Below are positions 33,001 to 44,420 of a stretch of 64,000 nt of DNA, piece after piece. The position numbers and the translations under genes are program-made. The stretch is from Syngnathus acus (lineage: Eukaryota; Chordata; Actinopteri; Syngnathiformes; Syngnathidae): positions 1,120,491 to 1,184,490 of the forward strand of contig NC_051092.1 in the NCBI RefSeq assembly GCF_901709675.1, in the 5' to 3' direction. The stretch's first letter is position 1; each line of letters opens with the position of its first letter. The notes under the pieces are model-generated. The model saw only the letters and a list, made by a program, of their open reading frames with translations. It made no database searches and was not told the origin of the DNA.

Positions 33001-36000
33001 CCATTCCAACAGAGTTAAAAGAGAAGGAAAGAAAATCCAACTTACCTCTACAAAACTATTTGTAATTAAATGCTGGTACTTCAACTTGACTTTTGAGTCT
33101 GTGATGAGCCGCCTGTAAGAGAAGTCAAATGATTTGTTAGCATTTCGTAAAATTCAAATGTTTGGTTGTAGACAATAAAATACCATTTTGGGAATTTTTT
33201 GAAAGACGGAAAATCATCACAATCCAAAATGACAAACATTTAAATGTATTTCTGCTGTCTAAATGGATCAATGACAAGACGACGGGGTATCTTGTTAGGG
33301 GGCGACCACATTATGTAGGTTAAGACAATTAGTGTCTGCTTAAGAGCCAGCCTGAGCGTTAAATCAGGTAGCGATGCAAGCATTCAAATTCAACGGACTA
33401 CCTCGGTCTCAACATGAAACAAAAAATATCAGAATAGGACAGTGTTTTCATTTTCATTTTTTTTCTGAACACAAAAAAAAAAAGCAAAGCAATACTTACA
33501 TGACTGTGTTGTCATCAACCAAAATGTCACAACTATGAGCAGGGCAAGAAATGGTCTGAAGGGAAAAACACAAAATGTACATTATCATGAGCGACACAAT
33601 ACTCCCCCCTCACACCTTTTTTTTTTTTTTAAGATGATATGTTTACCTGTCCCATTCCTTCTTCTATAATCTTAGTAGTCAGGTAATCACCCCAACACTG
33701 CATGCAGAACTTGTGTCCACACTCCAAGCCGGTAAAGTACTATAAAACACAAGCGTGTTAAGCCTGTACGCCTTGAAAAAGAGGACACAGAGCAGTGTTG
33801 CATTTGGTCAGAAAAGTCTTCAAAATGGGACACACACCAACAAAGTGCCAAATTGGAATGATGTAGGTTTTGCATCATGTGTCACAGAAATATACTTGCC
33901 AAGAAAACTGCTCATGTAACGCCACAATTTCCACATCGATACACATTGCCCGAGTCGAGTACGATGGCAACTTACAGAGTTAGGGAAAATCAGATAGCAG
34001 ATCTGACAGGGCATGTCCTGCACGGACGATCGGGTGTTGATTGGAGGACGGATGCGGGGTTTCTTGCTGGGGTTGATGACGTGACACTCTGAGAAGAGCT
34101 TGTCCAGATTGCCGTCAAAATACCTGGGTGAGGTCAAGAACATAGAAAAGAGCAATTTGCGAGATCAGTTGGAGACTTTTGCGGAGGCCAGGAAAGAAAG
34201 CAGAGTGGCATTACCTTTCCATGAGTTTTTCTTTATCCCAGTTGAAGTGACTAAGAAGGATGCGTGTAATTGTTGCAGGATTCTAGGGAAATCAAGATAA
34301 AGGCTGTTAGACATGAAGATGACCTCTTAAGATTGTGCTACAATTGATGTCATTTCACATTTAATTGAGTATATCCACAGACCCATCTGTAACGACAATT
34401 AGCATTCGAGGTTAGTACAATAGCGCCGCGGTTTTGTCGACTAATTGCTAAAACAAGCTAAAAGCTAACCTTGTTGCATCATTTCACTGCTTCCAATAGG
34501 CAGCATAAATGGAGTTGCCCTTCAAGTGGAGACGTTGATTACTTGTGCTCGATGCCATACTTTTAATCAAAAATTGATGGAGCTGTATTGCTTGGCAGTA
34601 GACAGAGAGAAGCTGATAAATAGCACCTCTTTTAGAAGATGCTCAAGAGAGGGTGTATAAATCACGTGTCGAGCTCACTGACAGCAATATGGTGACTTCG
34701 GAAATCAATTGAAGATGTTTGTTTTGATATCCAACGCTTCTATTGAGCCTTGCGCAGCAAAATGACACTTTTAGTAAGAGTTGCCGTTATATTCCAAGCT
34801 CCTGCAGAAGCTTTTCTACTGTCTAGTAGTAGATGCTAAATCCGATGTGTTATGTCAAAAGGGTAGTAAAATATATGTAACAAACTGTGATATATTGTTG
34901 TGTGGTGCTGATCAGAGTTTGTGATGAGCACTTACGTTGCAAACAAGAAGTGCAAACTATTTACTAAGTGGTACTCGGTTTAAAAAGTTTGAGAACCACC
35001 GGTGTACAGTACTTTTATCTGCATTACAGGTCAAGAGCCCGGGATTGCATGTAACATGATGTAGGTCCAGTGGACACAAGATGGTCAAAAGAGCCGAAAA
35101 TGGCCTCCCCCTAAGAATTCTCAAGGCCAGGGGAAGGTGGCTGTCTCATGTCCCCACTTCTTATTTTACAGTATCTCTGATCGTGTTACAGCAGTTTTTT
35201 TTTTTTAGTATATGTAGGTCAATGTAAAATCACAGCGATAAAAATATGCATTGCTCAGAGGTAATTCACTAAGCTTGAATGAGTCATGGTTAAGTGAAAA
35301 GCAACTTGTCATATTACTGTACTATTTCAGCCCAACCAGTAAATTAGGGAGGTTTCTAACCAATGGTTTAAGAGATTCAAATGTTTTGATGTACTGTGTC
35401 CTGTTGCCAGGCGCTGCTTGTTAAAAACAAAGGCAACTTTCAGTTTTCCCCAAGTGTGGCATGTCGTACAAGAGCAAATGGAGGCCCACATCACGACTAG
35501 GTGTCACTCCAGTACGTTTCTTCTGCAGCCATTACCTGATAAATTAAAAAGAAAAACACAACTACTGGCTAGATAACAGCCAACCTGGACAAGCCTCTGA
35601 AAAATAACACGCATTTGTCACCGTAAGTGACCTGGGTAATGTAGTCAACTCACGTCAACTAATTCGATGACCAAGCTTTTCATTAAATGGTGAAAAATAG
35701 CGTTGACGCTATTGGTACTTGACCAATGATGTTAAGAACGAAACGTTCGTAGACGCATGCATTGCAAAGTGTTGGCCTGCGTTAATAGAATGAAATGGTT
35801 GCCTTATTAGGATAAAAACACTACTTGTGGTTTGGTAGCTAGTATGGTGGCTGGCTAACTGCAAGCTAGCATTAGCATTGGCAACCGTTGTTGCCAACTT
35901 CTCAATAGGGATTAGACTATTTCCTGGATCAACAACATCAATGAAATTTTACGTTGAACGTTTGGGCAGATACCCTTGCGGATACAAAGGACTACAACCG

Positions 36001-36445
36001 CGTCCGCTATAGGTAGCCACTACGGGTTAAGCTGTCAAGTCCCAGCAAGTGAACTACTCCAAGAGCTAATTGCTAAGCTAACAACCATGGCCTGTTTACG
36101 GTTCACCAAGAGCCCCGGACCTTGGCTTGACTGACGGTGACACGACAAAAGCCATACCTGGATAACCTCGTTGACCTCCTTGATGCACTCCACCATATGC
36201 TGGAGGATCTGCTCAGCGGTCAAAACCTCGAAGCGATAGTCCTCCTCCTCTTCCTCGCCGGGGCCTTGACCGCCTCCCACCGTATCGCCGCACTCGTCCC
36301 GCTCCGCGGCGGCCACAACGGGATCGACCAACTCCACCTCGCCGAGCTCCAAGGTGTCGTCCTCAGGCTCCTCTTCGCCGCTGTCCTCGCTACATTCCTC
36401 CTCTTCGTCGTCGTATTCATAGGTATAACCCTCGTCTGAGTCCAT
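30002..36445 (-). CDS. arih1: RBR E3 ubiquitin ligase Ariadne-1, complete
   Basis: RING-between-RING ligase that works with neddylated cullin-RING ligases to attach the first ubiquitin. Fourteen exons in transcript order: 36445-36158, 34282-34215, 34123-33976, 33739-33647, 33555-33500, 33112-33046, 32634-32528, 32457-32415, 32328-32257, 31849-31719, 31619-31562, 31495-31235, 30288-30176, 30086-30002. All phases agree and give 529 residues. Order: acidic N-terminus (about 1-75), UBA-like region ([20 protein letters not shown]), RING1 starting [11 protein letters not shown], in-between-RING, RING2 with the catalytic cysteine predicted at Cys329 ([10 protein letters not shown]), then the Ariadne auto-inhibitory domain ending WEYIED. 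It is shorter than the 557-residue human protein mainly because the N-terminal glycine-rich tract is reduced. Intron 1 is 1.9 kb. Confidence 0.97.
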
Positions 36446-38759
36446 TCCTAGGGGCGCTTATCAACTTGTGACAAACTCACCTAGAGGTCGGTCTATCTAT
36501 CAACACAGTGTGCGTGCGTGCGTGCGCGCGGTTGCTCGCCGAATGAGCCAAAGGAGGCGAAACAATCCGAGCTTGTTTTCCAGGCAGCTGCGAAAATAAC
36601 AAAACGTCGCCGCTGTTAAGCCAACAAAGGGACACGGCGTCACAAATTGACGACGCGCTGACGTCACACGGACTGTACAGGAACCCACCGACAAAAAAAA
36701 AAAAACTCCGTTCCGAATTAAAGCCTTCCCGACGTGACGAAACACTTCCCGGTTCTGTAAAACGTTTCGAATTATAAGATATATTCGGGCACTAAATTAG
36801 AGTCACATTCGGAAAGACGTCAACCTTTATTTTCATATATTACACCCGACCTAAGGTTGTGTTCTGAAATCAATTCAATTGAGTGCTTTTCTACTTTTTC
36901 TATCATATATTTTAAACAAGGTTTTTGGGGGGTTCTTCAGAACAGGGTTTTCTACAAACATTTCATTTTGGTTCACTTTCTTTTCCAATAACACTCGTGT
37001 CGTGTTCGACTATGGGTAAACCATTAACTGAAGCCAGAATACATTTCAAATTGACAAATGGGTTAGGTAAACGAAAGGAGTTCAATTCTGTCCTTCAATA
37101 GTTATTTAAATAATAGATAATGCCCTGATATTGCAATAAATAAATGCAAAATGCTAAGTGTAGTTTATTCAAGTCATATTTTACAGACATTGGGTAAAAT
37201 AAATACTTTAAAAAATCATAAAATTGTTGTTTTTCTTGTTACGTTGTGTATTCACTCCTGAGCACGACTGCGGTAATAATTATGCATCATATCCTCAAAT
37301 ATACTCAACTAAGTGGCAGTGCAGATTTTCCATATTGCATAAATGTCACCCAATCCAATGTTATACAGTACCAATGCTATTACAAAACACAGAAAAAAAT
37401 AAATATATAAAAAGTGTGGCACATTGCAAGTAATGACTGAATACAACCACACTTCAAAATGTACAAAATGCATCAATTCTGGAGGTCATGACTTGACAAA
37501 ATTCAGAAGGAATTGTTTGTATTTTAAAACGACAGTATATCCGCAAATCTTGCCAACATGCGCAATAACCCGTTCTATACTGTTCAAACTGATCTGACAT
37601 AATTTTGCTATGGAAAGGGGACAACTGAATTAGCCCTCGCATGGATTACATTAGGGGCAGCAGATGGCAAGGGCAATCCATGCTGCAGTCAGAGTGCTGA
37701 CACCTCCAGCTTGGCACTTGGTTTTCACCCACCATTCTCTATCACTAGCTGGTATATAGTGCTGAGCGAGGCACTTTCACAAGGTCAATGTTTTCTCCCT
37801 TTCCAATGATTCGCTTTAGATTTTTACAATACAGATCGTTTGAATTGTTTGAATGTGGCACTAGCTGATCCAAACAAAAGTGAATTGTGTTGTTTTGGTT
37901 TTTTTTGCTGTTGCCTGCCTTTGTTGGTGGGATTGTTGTATGATACTGTATTATGCGGTATTGAGGAAAATTTGAAGACAGGGAATAAATAAGCAAGCCA
38001 TGTGATCATACGATTTGACATGGCTTGATGAATGGCTATGTATTGTGACTGATTGGTTTGTGTGTGTGTGGACAGTACCGATTAGGAGGATGACAAATCA
38101 GTATTTTCTTACACAGCATTTAGTGCCAATCTTGTCCCCTCATAACAAGAGCCCCACCTCACTTGGAAGACATTCATGATGGCTCTGAAAGAAAGAATAC
38201 AGAAGCAGCATTGCAGCAAACCCATAGAGAAGCTGCTGTGTGACATGTTGAAAAACATCTCAGAGAAAAGCAGGACCATATTTTGGCACGTTTTTCACAA
38301 AAAAAAAAAGGTTATTGGCTGAATACCAGTGTCAAATTTTCCTGACACATGAAGTATTGGATGACACCGAGTCAACGCAGTTTTTGTTTTATTACAACCC
38401 CTAATTGAAGTCACTTCTTTGGTTGATGACTCAGAGAAATTATGACACTAAGCAGTGGAATAATTTAGGTTATGTACATAGTTCAAATATTTAAAGAATA
38501 AACAGTGCTAGTATTTTCGTGTTATGCTTAAAAATAATAGATTTGTATGCGTGTTATTATGCTTTCTAGCCATTTGTTGGAAATGATTGTAATCACGATG
38601 TAGTGACGATAGGCGGCGCTAACGTCATCATGGTTTCACGCCGCGAAGAAGGAAAACACGGAAAAACTAACGAAGCAACATGAGCTTCACTAACCACTAG
38701 CAAAACACCACTTATGTTATCAATATTTATTTTAGTTTAAGCGACTATTTAATTTAAGA
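36446..38759. other. Intergenic region between divergent arih1 and stoml1
   Basis: The arih1 side (36480-36760) is CpG-rich with alternating GTGCG repeats and a CRE. The middle (36780-38500) is A/T-rich with nothing recognisable. The stoml1 side has a GC-richer patch at 38605-38660 that may be its promoter. Confidence 0.55.
36659..36666 (+). promoter_or_regulatory. Consensus CRE in the arih1 promoter
   Basis: Palindromic TGACGTCA 214 bases upstream of the arih1 ATG, in CpG-rich DNA. A CREB/ATF site by motif only. Confidence 0.5.
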
Positions 38760-40619
38760 ATGTTTGGGAAGTCTTACCAGCGTCTTTGTCAGACTGACCC
38801 GATCGTACCGCGGACTCCCGGACTATTTGCCACTGACAGCTACTCACAAGCGGGCTACTACCATAAAGGGCTGTCCTTTGATTACATCCCTAATATTTCT
38901 GAAAACGACTTCAGTGGTAAGTGACGTAACAATTTATGAAGTAGTCAACTAACTAACCACATCTTTATTACGTATTTGACGTACACGATGAAGTGATGCA
39001 TCATTTAGTAACTTCCAGTGCAGTTCACTACGACTCACCAAATACGTAATACGACACACTACTCTTCTTCTCTTTTGTAATGTTTTAAAAACGTTTTATT
39101 CCTCGTAGATAGCTCCCAGGGATGGCTGTCATGGATTTGCAATCTAATTGTCATCTTCCTCGTCCACGTCTGTACTTTCGTAACCTTTCCAATAACAGGA
39201 TGGTTTGTATTAAAAGTAAGCACTTCCAAACCGTGTCCTTTGTGTGTTTGGTGTAAATGACCGATTTGGATCATGTTTGCAGACGGTGCCAAACTACCAA
39301 AGGATCGTGGTGTTTCGCTTGGGTCGTGTCTGTCCTCCAAAGGGCCCTGGCATCGTCCTGGTGCTGCCCCTTATTGACCAGTGGCAGAGGGTTGACCTGC
39401 GCACCCGTGCTTTCAATATCCCTCCATGCCAGGTAAACCAACTGGAGTTGAAGCCACTCCTTGACCAAACAGATGGGAAGTCCATAAACTGATGTGTGTT
39501 GTTTAATTTGTCCTACAGGGGGCAGTCATGGAGCACAGATATTTCAAGGAGTATCTTTCTGTTCTCTTTTTCATTCAAGGTACATACCAGGGATGGTGGC
39601 CTCTTCTTTGTGGGAGCAGACATTCAGTTTAGGATTTGGAACCCGGTCTTGTCTGTGGTGTCAGTACAGGATCTTAACGCTTCAACCAGGATGACGGCAC
39701 ACAACGCTTTAACTCACAGCCTGGCGAAGAAGACTGTCAGAGAGATCCAAACAGAAAGAGTGAAACTGGGAGAATATCTTGGGGTAAGAAAACATTTGAC
39801 CCACCATCTCTGATGCTTCATGTTCATATTTCCCGCTGTCCGCAGGTGGACATAAATGAAATGACTCGGCCCTGGGGGCTAGAGATTGACAGGGTGGAAC
39901 TCACTCCAGGTTCTCTTCTCAAAGCCCCTGAGGAAGGACCCCCAGGGCCTTGTGATGTTCCTCCCTCTGTACCTAAAGTGGAGGACCTCACAGGTACCCT
40001 TCAACAACTTGCCATGCACTTTATGAGCCACAGCTTCCAGCCTCAACAAGGTAAGGCCGGCCTCACGCTCACAACAAATTAAGACGCGAGTCTCATTCAT
40101 CAGTCATCCCATTATAGAGAGCAGTGTAACGTTTATCGATGAGCAGAGTGGCGACCATCAGGCTGTGGCCACAATAAATTCGATTGAAGAGTTGCTCCGT
40201 GCAGTCCAGCCTGTCCTCTCTGAAACTTTGGTGAACCAGGTCGGCGCCTGCTTCCAGTTTGAGATCAGCTCAGGAGAGGGACAGCATCGCACTTACTATG
40301 TGGATTTGAGCCAAGGTGCCCACCACCACCACCACCATCACACACACACACACAAAATGTGCTGTCATATGAAAGATTTAAAGCTGCACATATCAGATAT
40401 TCACACTATGTGTGTTGTCTAGGTCATGGTGCAGCTGGCGTCGGATCCCTGTGCAGAATGCCAGATGTAACTCTGACTATGTGTGACGAGGACCTTCTGG
40501 CCATGTTTCAGGGAAGACTGCAGCCATTTGCTGCCTACAGCAGTGGGAGACTTCAACTTCAGGGTGATATTAAAACAGCTATGAAATTGGAAGAACTCAT
40601 AAAACTGCTTAGGCAGTAA
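38760..40619 (+). CDS. stoml1: Stomatin-like protein 1, complete
   Basis: Membrane protein of late endosomes that joins a stomatin (SPFH) domain to a sterol-carrier protein 2 domain; linked in the literature to cholesterol movement and ion-channel modulation. Seven coding exons: 38760-38916, 39109-39215, 39283-39432, 39580-39783, 39846-40050, 40118-40315, 40423-40619; phases agree, 405 residues (human about 398). Visible: tyrosine motifs near the N-terminus, a hydrophobic hairpin at about 58-82 (WICNLIVIFLVHVCTFVTFP), the SPFH segment (VPNYQRIVVFRLGR, RVDLRTRAFNIPP, LNASTRMTAHNAL) and the C-terminal SCP2 domain (SETLVNQVGACFQF to GDIKTAMKLEELIKLL). The last intron has a weak donor (GTGCCC) running straight into a CACC/CA microsatellite. 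Confidence 0.95.
40316..40353 (+). repeat. CACC/CA microsatellite at a splice donor
   Basis: The last stoml1 intron begins GTGCCC and passes at once into CAC-CAC-CAC then CA repeats. Length changes here could affect donor recognition. Confidence 0.7.
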
Positions 40620-41125
40620 ACATTTTATTATTGAGAAGAAAATTATGGAATGCACTGGTTTTTATTTTATGCACTTTTGCTGTAAATGAATTTCTACTGG
40701 ACTTGTTTTCCCAAAACTTAAAAATTTAAATAAAAACGTTTTATTTTTTTTTATTTTTTTTTTTTTAAAGAAAATTCTAAAAAATAATTCCATTTCACTG
40801 TGTTTTTGTTTTCTATTCAAACTACTGTTCTGAAGTTTTTCATAATCTAATTTATTGACATACACCTGCAATAGCAAACTTACTGGGTTTTTTTTTTTTG
40901 CTTTACATTCTTGATGTTATTTTGTAATTTGCCGTGTTTAACTGAATTACATCAGACATTCCATGAATATAACAACAAACCTCTTGATACATCTCTCATA
41001 CTGCAATGAATCACAGTGTACACTCAACTTTTTAGCGGGCCTTGAGGACGAGGGGGGTGGGGGAGGACTATTTAAGCCAGCCTCCAGTTCTTCAACCTCC
41101 TGCTTTTGACACAGCAGTGGTAGGA
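40620..41125 (+). promoter_or_regulatory. stoml1 3' flank and cyp11a1 promoter
   Basis: The 506-base gap holds A/T-rich 3' sequence of stoml1 (AATAAA near 40728) and then the cyp11a1 promoter. A TATA-like TATTTAAG lies at 41069-41076, 50 bases upstream of the ATG, and a near-consensus NR5A/SF-1 site (minus-strand TCAAGGCCC, 8 of 9) at 41037-41045. SF-1 drives CYP11A1 in vertebrates generally; use here is inference. Confidence 0.5.
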
Positions 41126-43651
41126 ATGACCAGGTGGAATTTGTGCCATGGCTCCTCTGCGAGCTACCTGGAAAAACTGATGGCAGCGGGCGTCTGCAGA
41201 AGAAGAAGCAGCAGCAGCATGCCGATGGTTAGACAGGCGTTCACGGAGAACAGCAGCATCATCAAACCTTACAGTGAGATTCCCGGGTTATGGAAAAATG
41301 GCATCGCCAACTTGTACAATTTCTGGAAGCTGGATGGCTTCAGAAACCTTCACCGAATCATGCTGCAGAATTTTAATACTTTTGGACCCATTTACAGGTA
41401 TGACGGATACATTGTGGCGCCGAAGTCATATCAATGGCTTGAAATTAGTTTTTAACATGGTACAGTGCTTAGAATGTGGGTTATTAACCTCATGTTTGAT
41501 TTTTCCTGAGCTCCAAGGTTGGCTAAAGTGCCCTTGGGCAAGGCCCGTAGCTATTTGAAAGCTTCACATGCAGAAACAAACAAAAAAGTACAGATTTATA
41601 AACAAGGCAGATTGCTCATTTGACTTTTCTTCCTTCTCTTGTTAGAGAAAAAGTAGGATATTACGAAAGTGTGAATATCATCAACCCAGAAGATGCAGCT
41701 ATCCTGTTCAAAGCAGAAGGTTCATACCCGAAAAGACTGAAAGTGGAAGCCTGGACCTCATACAGAGACTACAGGAATCGGAAATATGGAGTTTTACTGA
41801 AGTAGGCACTGTCGTCCAATGAAATGCTTCTTTGTTCGTGTAGAAACTCTATAAACTCAAATGAAGAGTTTCTATAAAATAGCACAATGAAAAAAAACAG
41901 ACCCAAACACTCATTGATTTTCCATCAGGAACGGGCCAGAGTGGAGGTCAAACCGGGTCATCCTCAATAAGGAGGTGATCTCCCCGAAGATGCAGGGGAA
42001 CTTTGTGCCCTTGCTGGACGAAGTGGGTCATGACTTTGTGGCCAGAGTTCACAAGAAGATAGAACGAAGCGGACAGAACAAATGGACCACGGACCTCTCC
42101 CAAGAGCTCTTCAAATATGCTCTGGAGTGTGAGACCACGCATCCGATAGAGATGTTGACGGTACGACGGTCGTCTAAGGTGACTCTTTGTTGTGTCCCAC
42201 ATAGCGGTGAGTACAGTTCTATACGGGGAGCGTCTGGGCCTGATGCTGGACTACATCGATCCGGAGGTTCAACGTTTCATTGACTCCATCACCCTCATGT
42301 TCAAGACAACCTCACCCATGTTGTACATACCTCCGGCTCTACTCAGGCCGATCCGAGCCAAAGTGTGGCTGGACCACGTTCATGCTTGGGATGGAATCTT
42401 TAACCAAGGTAGGACTTTTACAAGAACCTGGGTTGGGTGAAGTATATTGCTTTTCCTTCTCAGCTGACCGCTGCATCCAGAACATCTACAGGCAGTTACG
42501 CCAGGAGACTGGTCATAGCAAAAAATACCCAGGAGTTCTGGCCAGCCTTCTCATGCTGGACAAGCTGTCCATTGAAGACATCAAGGCCAGTGTCACTGAG
42601 CTCATGGCTGGGGGAGTTGATACGGTAATTCAAAGTCCAAACACAAGCTTCATAGAAACTTTCTTTTGCATTGGTGAGGTCAACATGCTGTTGTATATTT
42701 CAGACTTCCATCACATTGCTATGGACATTGTATGAGCTGGCCAGACATCCAAACCTTCAGGAGGAGCTGAGGGCTGAGGTGTTGTCTGCCAGGGCACAAA
42801 GCCAAGGGGACATGGTGGAAATGCTGAAGAATATTCCTTTGGTCAAAGGAGCTCTGAAGGAAACACTAAGGTGATCAGAATCTTGGAGGAAAGTCAATGT
42901 CAGCATGTTTCCTACAGAAGCAACAACATTCTTTCTTGTATCCTTCAAGGTTGCATCCAGTGGCAGTGAGCTTGCAAAGATACACAGCGGAGGACATCAT
43001 TATTCAGAAATACCACATTCCAGCCGGGGTAATTCGTGAGATGATATCGGACCGTTTTAACGGAAGCTGATGCCTATTAGAGCTGTCACAATTAACCGAT
43101 GAATCCATTATGAAATTAATCGACAACTATTTTAGCAATTGTTTAATCATTTTTGAATGATAGTCCGATGGAATAATCAATACAATAATCGATTCTGAAA
43201 ATGTTCGATTGTGACAAGTTCCAGGACTGGTCTCACACTAAGAATGTTAATCATGCCTTTAGACCTTGGTGCAGTTAGGGCTCTACGCGATGGGGAGAGA
43301 CCCCAAGGTGTTTCATCGTCCGGAGCAATATCAACCCTCTCGCTGGCTGAGGAGCGAGAGCCAATACTTCCGCAGCCTGAGCTTCGGCTTCGGCCCTCGC
43401 CAATGTATAGGACGCAGAATAGCCGAGACGGAGATGCAGATCTTTCTCATCCATGTGAGTTGTACTCAAGTAGCAAGGTATTTTTTCACACCATTACGTT
43501 TCACACCAACGGCCACCTTTCTTTCCAGATGCTTGAGAACTTCCGAGTGGAGAAAGAGCGACACGTGACTGTGCAGAGCACATTTGAGCTCATTCTCCTA
43601 CCAGACAAGCCCATCGTATTAACTCTGAAGCCCCTGCACAGTAGTCGATAA
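41126..43651 (+). CDS. cyp11a1: Cholesterol side-chain cleavage cytochrome P450, complete
   Basis: Mitochondrial P450scc, which converts cholesterol to pregnenolone, the first step of steroid hormone synthesis, with electrons from adrenodoxin. Nine exons: 41126-41397, 41646-41801, 41929-42128, 42205-42408, 42464-42624, 42704-42870, 42950-43028, 43263-43454, 43529-43651; phases agree, 517 residues (human 521). The N-terminus is basic and serine-rich ([11 protein letters not shown]), as expected of a mitochondrial targeting peptide. Motifs: I-helix AGGVDTTS, K-helix ExxR as KETLR, and haem-binding [10 protein letters not shown] with the ligand at Cys461. All are intact, so the gene looks functional. 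A single copy is seen, whereas some fish carry two. Confidence 0.97.
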
Positions 43652-44420
43652 CGTACTTGTTCATAATTAGCACTTCTATAAACGCATTTAAAAATGAACT
43701 CAGGAATTTAACAAGTGACCATATGTACCATATGTACTGTGAGAATTAAAAACAAACAGAAACTTCATTTCATGGATGCACTGCACACACATGGAATATT
43801 ATTTTCATAATATGGATTCTTGCATCTCATTTTCTGTACTATTTTGGTTATATTTGAGTTACCAGTGATGTTGAGTTGCGTGTTTCAAATATTTTTCCCC
43901 TTTTATGCAGCTAAAAACGGTATCCAAAATATTAGAAACAGCTTTAATGTTCCGTCAGTAAGTATATATGCAATTGCTCAACATGTAATTTTTGAGGAGT
44001 GGATGCGAGTCATGTTGAAATACATGAAATATCTTTGAAATATATCTTGAAGCTCGGTTGCTTCTCTACTCTGATGCCAGAAACGACAAAGTCACATTCT
44101 GTCCTTCGGGAGATAAGAGATGTTATATCCACAAAGCCTATCAGTGGGGTCCATGGTCAAAAATGAGACGGTTTGCTTTATCACATAACTGCGTGTGGAT
44201 AGACACAAAGATAAGCAAACACTCCAGGAAACCACTTCTACATGGCTAATTTCTTTCTGCATTATAATGAATAACGTGAGTTCCTGTGTCTACCGCAAAC
44301 CATAGATTTTTTTTCCCAGCTGAGCAATTATAATAATGTGCATAGTTTTATAACTACCAATCGTCACCACTAGGTGTCTCTTTCACCCTATCTGATAATA
44401 AAGCTACACTGACAACAGCT
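43652..44420 (+). other. 3' untranslated region and flank of cyp11a1
   Basis: An ATTAAA near 43745 and a stronger AATAAA near 44396 are candidate polyadenylation signals. I see no gene. A CTCF-like CCACTAGGTGTC occurs at about 44367. Confidence 0.5.
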
